Shown one piece after another: positions 57,201-64,000 of a stretch of 64,000 bases of DNA; within the stretch, counting starts at the first letter, position 1, and the number at the start of each line of letters is the position of its first letter. Where the stretch lies: assembly GCA_009746045.1 (NCBI GenBank), contig RPFO01000584.1, positions 1,566,343 through 1,630,342 of the forward strand. Reading direction: 5' to 3'. The notes under the pieces are model-generated. The model made no database searches, was not told the origin of the DNA, and worked only from the letters and a program-made list of their open reading frames with translations. This stretch comes from Mesostigma viride (taxonomy: Eukaryota > Streptophyta > Mesostigmatophyceae > Mesostigmatales > Mesostigmataceae). Made by a program: the position numbers and the translations under genes.

Positions 57201-60200
57201 TCTGGAATATGGCGGCATGGGGGCATGGGGGCATGGGGGCATGGGGGCATGGGGGCATGGGGGCATGGGGGCATGGGGGCATGGGGGCATGGGGGCATGG
57301 GGCATGGGGGCATGGGGGCATGGGGGCATGGGGGCATGGGGCATGGGGGCATGGGGGCATGGGGGCATGGGGGCATGGGGGCATGGGGGCATGGGGGCAT
57401 GGGGGCATGGGGGCATGGGGGCATGGGGGCATGGGGGCATGGGGGCATGGGGGCATGGGGGCATGGGGGCATGGGGGCATGGGGGCATGGGGGCATGGGG
57501 GCATGGGGGCATGGGGCATGGGGGCATGGGGGCATGGGGGCATGGGGCATGGGGGCATGGGGGCATGGGGGCATGGGGGCATGGGGGCATGGGGGCATGG
57601 GGGCATGGGGGCATGGGGGCATGGGGGCATGGGGGCATGGGGGCATGGGGGCATGGGGGCATGGGGGCATGGGGGCATGGGGCATGGGGGCATGGGGGCA
57701 TGGGGGCATGGGGGCATGGGGGCATGGGGGCACGGGGGCACGGGGGCATGGGGGCCTGGGGGCCTGGGGGCCTGGGGGCCTGGGGGCCTGGGGGCCTGGG
57801 GGCCTGGGGGCCTGGGGCCGGGGGCCGGGGGCCGGGGGCCGGGGGCCGGGGACTGGGGGGGGACCGGGGGACCGGGGGGACCGGGGGACCGGGGGGCCGG
57901 GGGCCGGGGGCCGGGGGCCGGTGGGCCGGTGGGCCGGTGGGCCGGTGGGCCGGTGGGCCGGTGGGCCGGTGGGCCGGTGGGCCGGTGGGCCGGTGGGCCG
58001 GTGGGCCGGTGGGCCGGTGGGCCGGTGGGCCGGTGGGCCGGTGGGCTGGTGGGCTGGTGGGCTGGTGGGCTTGTGGACTGGTGGGCTGGTGGACTGGTGG
58101 CACTGATTTCTGGGCTCTGGTTCGGTGCACATGCACGCACGCAGCCTGTTCATCGATGGCTGCCAGGCGATGCAGGTGTACCTGGAGCGCGGGCGCGCGT
58201 CGAGCCGCTCCCTCGACAGCGTCATCCCTTGCGTGAACACCACGCGCGCGGAGGAGGTGATCTTCGACGCACGGCGGTCGGGGTCCAACATCGTGACGCA
58301 CCTGAACGAAAAGCTGGCACGAGGGGAGCACGTGTGCGTGGACCCTGCATTGTTGGGATTGGTCCCCATGGAAGGGGGCACCGGGGCATACCTGTTGGGT
58401 GGGGGTGGCGGTGGCCAAGGGGGTGATACTCAGGGGGGGGCGGCGACGGTGTGGCCGCCAGGCGTCCTGGGCGTGTGTGACCCGTTTGCGGGCCCCATGA
58501 GAACGGAGGTGGGCGAGGGCGAGTGGATCACCTGGTGCCTGTTCCCGGCTCCCTGGATGTTTGATATCCGCAACCTGTCCCAGGTGAGGATGGATCAATC
58601 ATTTATCACGTAGACTGCGTCACGTGGGTACCAATACAGGAACCTTCAAGCCTTCTACCTGCCACAGGTGAGGATGGCTGGGTCAAACATCCATGTCCAT
58701 TGCCATGCAGGGGCGTGTTGTGCTGACAGCTCGCGGGAGTGGCTGCCGTGGCCTCTCGGGCGGTTCATTACTTGAGCATGCTGCATGCATGTGGCCAAAC
58801 GTGTTTGCAATGGAGGGGCCTCAGCAGCTGATGATGATGATATTGGGAGATGCATACATACCTTGGGAGATGTGTTTACGCAGGGCATGGTTGAAACAAA
58901 TTCATCCCGCATTTTTTTAGCGATTCATTTTGCATCACCACGGTATGGTAGAGGCCTTCGAGTTGAAGGTTGAGGGACGAGCGTGATGGGTGGGGCCGCC
59001 GCCGCTAGCTGTGGTCGGAAGCTGAGTGGGCAATTATGGATCATGACCGGTGGACGGCATCGAGCGTCCTTCCCGGCATGACAGGTCTATCAGGGAGGGG
59101 GGGAAAGAATAAGCCAGTCGGCCGTGTACCAACTAGGAAGGGGCGTCCCCCGACCGTGGCCCGTGGGTTGTTGGTAACGCGGCCCACGCGGTTACACACG
59201 TACCATTTTTTTGATTGCGTAAGAAATAGTACCCTGATGGAGACCCGTGCAGGTGGCATATGATATGGCAATAGGCGCCTAGTAGTCGGGACAAATGAAG
59301 GGGGCACACCTGGTATAGGATATGTTGTACCCTGAATAGGTTAACTAACCTTTTCTTAAACTACCATAAAAAAATCTACTACTACCATTAAACTACTATA
59401 AAGCTTCTGGGTATGCGCCTAAAAACCCTTAGGCTCCGGGGGGGGCTTTTTTTCCTTCCAAACCGGCGCCTGATGCGTTCCAAGCCTATCTGTGGGCTCT
59501 GGACCATGGGCCAGCCTTACTGCATCCGCTATGCTTTCGCTATGTCGAAGCTTAGTATTGCACCCACAGTTGGGCCTGTACCATGATGCAGAGAGAGCTC
59601 TCTGTGGCCTGCCCACGTGAGGCAACGAGAGAGAGAGAAGCTAGGGCGCCCTCCCTCCTCGCTGTGTGTGTAGGGGTCTAAGGTTCCAGCTTTATTGGTA
59701 CCCACGTGACGCAGTCACGTGCTTTTAATTGTAATTTTCTTTATACTAGATAAATCTGTGAACAAATATATAATAGCTGCGGTCTCTTTACATTACCTTG
59801 TGGCTCATGCACGCTATGGCCCCATGTATGCCATGCGTATGCCATGCTGGTGCGATATGCTCCATGTCTATGTACATTGCCCGATGGCAGGTCGTTGACC
59901 GAGCGTGGTGCGGCGTCTACCAAAACGACAGCGCCGTGCACCCGCCAGGGCCGCCCCACGCGGGCGACTGCCCGCCCAGTGTCCGTTCTCTCTGCGCCGA
60001 CATCTATGTTGACCTGTCCACACTGATCCGTGCGGCCGCCAGCATCATGTTTACCGTGCTTCCAGCGGCGGTGGGTGCCAACGCACACTAGAAAAGGGGC
60101 TGCTTTTAGAAGTGAAATAGGGGCTGCTTTTGGAGGTGAAATAGGGGCCGCTTTTGGAAGCGAAATAGGGGCCGCTTTTGGAGGTGAAATAGGGGCCGCT

Positions 60201-61327
60201 TTTGGAGGTGAAATAGGGGCCGCTTTTGGAGGTGAAATAGGGGCTGCTTTGGGAGGTGAAATAGGGGCTGCTTTTTTTGGAATTATTAAGTGAAATAGGG
60301 GCTGCTTTGAGAAGTGGAATAGGGGCCGCTTTTGGAAGTGACTGATAGGGGCTGCTGTAGGAAGTGGTTGCGTAGCTTGGCATCGACATGAAGAAACTAT
60401 GCTTCGCATCCGTGGCTCACAGCAAGAACTTGGGATGCCAGGGTGGAAAGGTGGTGCTGACCTGCCGCGGCGGCATGCATGGAATGGCATGCTGCCCCCT
60501 GTCGGTCTGTCTGTTGTGCTGCCGGCGCAACTATGTCAGTTGCTGGCACTAGTAGCATCGAGGATGCGCATCTCCAGGCCAGTCAGCTTCATCTGTCTGG
60601 CTGCCGCATACCTCATATCGTAACAATTTTTAATTCCATGGCCTGTGGCCGTTCTGCAGGGTGGTTTGTGATTTCTCGGGCAAGGCTAGCCATAGTAGTG
60701 CATGCATGCCATTTCTTGCATATGGGCATGCACATTACATCAGCCCGATGGGACCGAAAAGGTGGATTGAACGTTGTCCTCGCCATATGCTTTGCAATTG
60801 CTTTCACTATAAACAAAAACGCTTGGATCCTGGCCTTGCATGGATGGGCAATTGCAGATAACAGTCTCTGTGCTTGTGATGTGACTTCCTTAATGTAATG
60901 GTCAACGCCATGCACGCAGTCGCGGCTGCTCCAGTGCAAGTACGCGGCGGACGCGTATGCTCGAATCGTCCACAACCGCTGCGACCGCCTGCACGACGGC
61001 GCGCGCCTCGTGTGGCAGGCGTACATCATCGTGGGTGTGGGCCTTGTGGCGTCCACTGTGGCGTGGGCCATCGAGGTGGTGCAGTGCCGTGCGGAACATC
61101 ATTGTGGGCTGATGCAGGCGCAAGCAGAAGTGCAGGGGACCGCGATCACGCGAGGCTTGAAAGCAGCATCGCCATACACCGGAAGCGTGGCCGGTACCTC
61201 ATCGGAAGTGGGAAGCGTGGGCGAGGCAACGGAATTTGTCGAGCATCACGCATGTGACAGTCATGATGATGTGCAGGGGAAACGAGAAGGCCCGGCAGTT
61301 CAAATGATGGACATGAATAAACAGTAG
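51241..61327 (+). CDS. Plant tweety-like (TTYH-type) plasma membrane protein
   Basis: Nine exons: 51241-51557, 52277-52388, 53373-53539, 54143-54201, 54943-54994, 55732-55803, 58145-58583, 59891-60070, 60920-61327 (TAG); all GT-AG, phases agree, 601 residues. Membrane segments: about 47-70, 92-115, 201-219, 238-257 and 500-519. The arrangement and words such as YWGSLVYTGSWGYILALVF, LDSVIPCVNTTRAEEV and the Cys-containing CGVYQND region match plant proteins of the Arabidopsis At2g12400/At1g71110 type, which are related to animal tweety anion-channel homologues. Their function in plants is not established. A large loop (about 260-490) between the fourth and last membrane segments carries paired Cys and NTT/NDS glycosylation-type sites, so it is probably extracellular. 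The C-terminal tail is charged and unlike plant members. Family assignment is good; channel activity is unproven. Confidence 0.85.
53524..53680 (+). repeat. Duplicated exon 3 edge in the tweety-like gene
   Basis: The exon 3 end and donor (TTTAGCGCCAT, then GTGCGTGAGCGC at 53540) recur at about 53656-53682 (TTTCAATGCCAT, then GTGCGCGCCGC, donor-like GT at 53670). A (GT)n run lies at 53625-53647 between them. Confidence 0.55.
56495..56752 (+). repeat. 15-bp minisatellite in tweety-like intron 6
   Basis: About 15 copies of a unit close to GTGCATAGTAGTATA, with variants carrying TTTATATTT. Confidence 0.9.
56825..57115 (+). repeat. Three decayed copies of the exon 7 acceptor edge
   Basis: Exon 7 starts after GCACGCAG with CCTGTTCATCGATGGCTGCC (58145). 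Similar edges occur near 56835 (GGCAGCCTATTCATCGTCGA), 56959 (GCGCAGCCTGTTCGTTGATG) and 57084 (GTGCAGCCTGTTCGTTGACG), each with an AG acceptor. Confidence 0.75.
57206..58110 (+). repeat. G-rich 8-bp satellite with a unit gradient, 900 bp
   Basis: Units change along the array: GGGGGCAT (57211-57740, about 64 copies), GGGGGCCT (to about 57815), GGGGGCC (to about 57855), mixed GGGGGACC, then GGTGGGCC (57915-58045), then GGTGGGCT. It stops about 45 bases before the exon 7 acceptor. The transcribed strand product is G-rich. The GGMGAWGH and PPCPHAP open frames are artefacts. Confidence 0.95.
58569..58690 (+). repeat. Duplicated exon 7 donor edge in the tweety-like gene
   Basis: Exon 7 ends CCTGTCCCAG then GTGAGGATGG (58584). 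A second CCTGCCACAG then GTGAGGATGG lies 84 bases downstream (donor 58668), a multiple of three. Confidence 0.75.
58608..59716. repeat. Inverted 22-bp words TTGGTACCCACGTGACGCAG flanking 1.1 kb
   Basis: GACTGCGTCACGTGGGTACC at 58613 is the inverse of GGTACCCACGTGACGCAGTC at 59697. The right copy sits at the end of a retroelement-like stretch and is followed by CACGTGCTTTTAATTG. It shares the CACGTGACGCAGTCACGTG core with 16118-16136 and 22423-22441. Confidence 0.55.
60089..60365 (+). repeat. 24-bp minisatellite in tweety-like intron 8
   Basis: About 11 copies of a unit close to GAAATAGGGGCYGCTTTTGG plus AGGT, beginning about 20 bases after the exon 8 donor (60071). Two of the units are shortened. 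Confidence 0.92.
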
Positions 61328-61888
61328 CAGCTGTGCATGGCCGGATCATGTGAGGATGTCCCTTGTGCTTCACGAGTCGTTTAGGATTTTGGCATGGTGG
61401 TGAGAACTTACTGGCAGCTGTCACTGGTGTGCTGGAACACCAGAGAAATGAAGGTAGTGCGCAGAGAATACAATTTTTGAGCGTGCGTGCATACCCTGGC
61501 ATTCTAGTTATTGCATGCAAATTTGCAATCAGAAAACCGTGCACGGACTGCTGATCGGCTGACCCTTCAAATGTAGTGTATCCATTAGTAGTAGGGATGG
61601 AAACATCACCGATCCGAGCAGTTGTACCAGTTGTGCTCAAGCCTCCCAACAACAGCACATGCAAAATGGAATGCAAGCTGATCGAGCAAGTACACTTTGT
61701 TTTCTTCCATGACGAGTGTACAATATGCCTGTCTCCATATCAACTAGATAGTTAACATGCGATCCATATATGTCCATCCAATCTATCTACCCATGGGCGA
61801 GTCCCATCCTCGACGCAGTGAGAGAGGCTAGAGAGCTACCATGAACTACTAGTGAGATCGAGGGCACTTCGAGCCACTCGATCCTTCT
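61328..61888. other. 3' flank of the tweety-like gene
   Basis: Ordinary sequence, no gene or repeat seen. It should contain the 3' UTR. Confidence 0.4.
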
Positions 61889-62120
61889 TCATGTCCCACG
61901 TAGCTCCCACAAAAACCAGCATCTTCATTAAAACAATAAGTGGAAGCATACATGTGACACTAATTGACATGCCCGGAGGCACGCCGTTCAAGGCCCTTCA
62001 TGAAGTACGTTGCCCTAGAGGCAACCAAGACAAGGGTGGGTGGGTGGGGAGCAAAGAAAGAGGCCGACAAAACCAGCCAGAGCGGCTTTTAGTCGCAAAA
62101 CCTCCCTTATCCCTAGCTAA
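61889..62120 (+). repeat. Repeat unit A-B, first copy, with short ubiquitin-like frame
   Basis: A (61889-62015) and B (62049-62120) recur at 62965-63091 and 63929-64000. An open frame from ATG 61891 to a stop at 62124 reads through A and B. Its start, SIFIKTISGSIHVTLIDMPG, resembles the first two strands of ubiquitin (IF, KT, G, TL positions), and QPERLLVAKPPL resembles the ubiquitin QQRLIFAGKQL stretch. The likeness is suggestive only. Confidence 0.5.
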
Positions 62121-62144
62121 CTGACGTCATTAAACCCTTATTCT

Positions 62145-62345
62145 GATCAGACACTCCGCAAAGGTGAAAACCTTTGCGTTCAGTGCCGGGCCGCGGAAAA
62201 CGCGGAAAACGCGATCTGCAAATGAATCCGACCGGAATCGAACTGGGGACCTCTCGCACCAATTTTGCTGACTATAGGACGGACGTCTCCGGTTACCATG
62301 GCATCGCCAACTTACACCTACAGTCATCCGCAAAAGTTCTCCTGT
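62145..62345 (-). mobile_element. tRNA-like (SINE-type) repeat
   Basis: On the minus strand a B-box-like AGTTCGATTCCGG (62230-62242) follows an A-box-like stretch, then a body with CGCGTTTTCCGCGTTTTCCG and a CAAAGG/CCTTTG hairpin, ending GGAGTGTCTGATCAGAAT. The T stem does not pair well, so it is not an intact tRNA gene. The end word also occurs in the 3' UTR of the ORF1 element (43603-43621). Confidence 0.55.
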
Positions 62346-62532
62346 CCGGGGAGTGATGCAAGCCTTTCGGATTTGGTACTAGATAAATCACTCGAGATCT
62401 GTGTGTAGGAGTACTACACACGTGTCTGCACGCGAGACTTGTTCAGTCTCGCACCGTGAGACGGGCTGAACACGGCTGAATCCTTCTTTAGAAGGGGGCG
62501 TAGCCGGTACTATCGAAATCAGCCAAGCGTAT

Positions 62533-62632
62533 ATTCTGATCAGACACTCCGCAAAGGTGAAAACCTTTGCGTTCAGTGCCGGGCCGCGGAAAACGCGGAA
62601 AACGCGATCTGCAAATGAATCCGACCGGAACC
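62533..62632 (-). mobile_element. Truncated second copy of the tRNA-like repeat
   Basis: Identical to 62148-62235 over its body and truncated inside the B box, where GACCGGAA runs into unrelated CCCTTATG. A third, diverged copy is at 23912-24003. Confidence 0.75.
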
Positions 62633-62964
62633 CTTATGTTCAGTGGATGCTAGTAAGACGCTAACCGTACAGACCGGGGGTAGAATATCCCGAATCTGCA
62701 CGGCTAGTATTAAATAATGCGTAGGTTGTTCTTTTCAGGGGCACTGCACCTCACGCCCCGTTCCGCCCGGGTATAATCAACCCAAGCGCGGAACGCACAT
62801 TTTATTTAATTCATTTTTCAACCATGCACTATATTGCATCTACTAATCACAAAAGCTCTAGCCAAACAGCTACGAGTAAACACTACGACCTATAAGCCGC
62901 TCATCCAGCGGCCTCTTGTTCCCGCATTCACGTATAGAAGAAACTCCGTTCAAAGAACCCCGAT
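62633..62964. other. Intergenic, nothing assigned
   Basis: No gene or clear repeat seen. Confidence 0.4.
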
Positions 62965-64000
62965 TCATGTCCCACGTAGCTCCCACAAAAACCAGCATCT
63001 TCATTAAAACAATAAGTGGAAGCATACATGTGACACTAATTGACATGCCCGGAGGCACGCCGTTCAAGGCCCTTCATGAAGTACGTTGCCCAATCACCCC
63101 CGCCCTGGCTTTCCCTTGAAGCCGCACTCCACCCTGCTCGTTGTCACAAGTGACCGCCCTGCCGCAAAACGGGAGCCCCCCCACATCGGGAGGCGTGTGC
63201 CCGGCGGCTGTGGATGCATGGCCAGGCCCAAAAAGGCCCAGCGCATTTGCACTGCGATTGCGCACGGCCAGCCTATCATGACCCCTCTCGGGGCCCCGAG
63301 TCGGTACCGCTATGGCCGTCTCCCCATAGACCCGGGGTGCTTCGAGAAAAAACGTGGACTTAGCCCAGGCCCCGCCAGCCCGGATGCCCGAGGCCACAGC
63401 CCCAGGCACCTGGCTGAACGAGAGTCCGTTCAGCCAAGACCGCATTCCCCCCCGAGGTTTCTATGCGTGGGGAAAAAATTTCTAGCTTAGGCGCTTTTCC
63501 CATCGCCGTCCCCAGCCCCAACCACCCCCCCCTCGGCGGAAGGCAATTGCAAAGTTTGCTGGCCAGCAGCAATTTCCGAAGAAAAAGCCGCAGGCCGCGG
63601 ACCGAGACACGGGTCGCCAGTGCCAGCCATCCGGCTCCAACCCGGGGTGCAAGCATCCCCAGGTACGGAGCACCAGCTCGCGCACTGGGCCGACCAAGCG
63701 ACAGTTGAGCACCTGTCACGGCATCCGGCCCACCAAAGACCCCAAGCTGGGGAAAAGGTGCGGACCGGAGGTAATCATTTTCTTTTCTTTTAGTTAACCG
63801 GGCGAGGAACTACGCCTGGCCGGTTAACAACTGGAAGTCTCACCACTGGCCAAGTGGCCAGTGCAACCAGTGCTTTTGGGATTTTGCTCCGCAGCACCCA
63901 TAGCTGCGGCTGCCGCCGCAACGACAACGAGCAAAGAAAGAGGCCGACAAAACCAGCCAGAGCGGCTTTTAGTCGCAAAACCTCCCTTATCCCTAGCTAA
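62965..64000 (+). repeat. Repeat unit A-B, second copy, with 837-bp insertion
   Basis: A2 (62965-63091) and B2 (63929-64000, reaching the window edge) match the first copy exactly as far as can be read, but 837 bp of GC-rich DNA lies between them instead of 33 bp. The insert has open frames in several phases (63094-63490 +, 63360-63719 -) without recognisable domains. Confidence 0.6.

Noticed and set aside
56984..58598. Open frames of about 300-500 codons with GGMGAWGH or PPCPHAP repeats
   Set aside because: They derive from the 8-bp G-rich satellite in intron 6 of the tweety-like gene, where the true frame is confirmed by exons 6 and 7.
62225..62315. Intact nuclear tRNA gene on the minus strand
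   Set aside because: The T stem has at least two mismatches and no complementary acceptor stem could be found, so only a tRNA-like remnant is claimed.

Overview
This window is eukaryotic nuclear DNA from the green lineage, most likely a chlorophyte alga. The evidence is four multi-exon genes with GT-AG introns, GC-rich exons of about 50-440 bases, and gene models that match plant-type families: a pantothenate kinase/DUF89 phosphatase fusion, a plant tweety-like membrane protein and a plant-type mitochondrial phosphate carrier. Long introns are full of minisatellites and retroelement debris. No prokaryotic, organellar or viral gene set is visible. The species cannot be named from the sequence alone.

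Layout. 1-14551 (+): the 3' part of a PANK2-type gene, 17 exons visible, with the 5' kinase exons lying outside the window. 14552-24600: intergenic DNA with a nest of non-LTR retrotransposon pieces (ORF1 copies, a reverse transcriptase fragment, several 3' UTR ends). 24606-29941 (-): a three-exon ZIP metal transporter with two EF-hands. 30000-32567: low-complexity intergenic DNA. 32568-40622: two inverted, related DNA elements with piggyBac-like ends (TTAA/CCCG); the long one carries a later retroelement insertion with an 11-bp target duplication. 41143-44969: an ORF1-only non-LTR element lying between two perfect ATCC arrays (694 and 949 bp). 46383-50096 (-): a five-exon mitochondrial phosphate carrier, divergent from 51241-61327 (+), a nine-exon tweety-like gene. 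61328-64000: intergenic repeats, including a 127-bp duplication encoding a ubiquitin-like peptide and a tRNA-like repeat.

All exon phases in the four gene models are mutually consistent, which is the main support for the splice sites given. The genes are housekeeping functions (CoA metabolite repair, Pi import into mitochondria, metal transport, membrane protein) with no shared pathway.

The most unusual observation is a repeated pattern in two of the genes. Short stretches spanning an exon edge and its splice site are duplicated into the adjacent intron, sometimes once (exons 5, 7 and 14 of the PANK gene; exons 3 and 7 of the tweety-like gene) and sometimes many times (nine perfect 50-bp copies at exon 8; about ten degenerate copies after exon 12). 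A second notable pattern is a shared 3' hairpin (CTCCCAACGGAG type), followed by a simple-repeat tail, in many retroelement ends.
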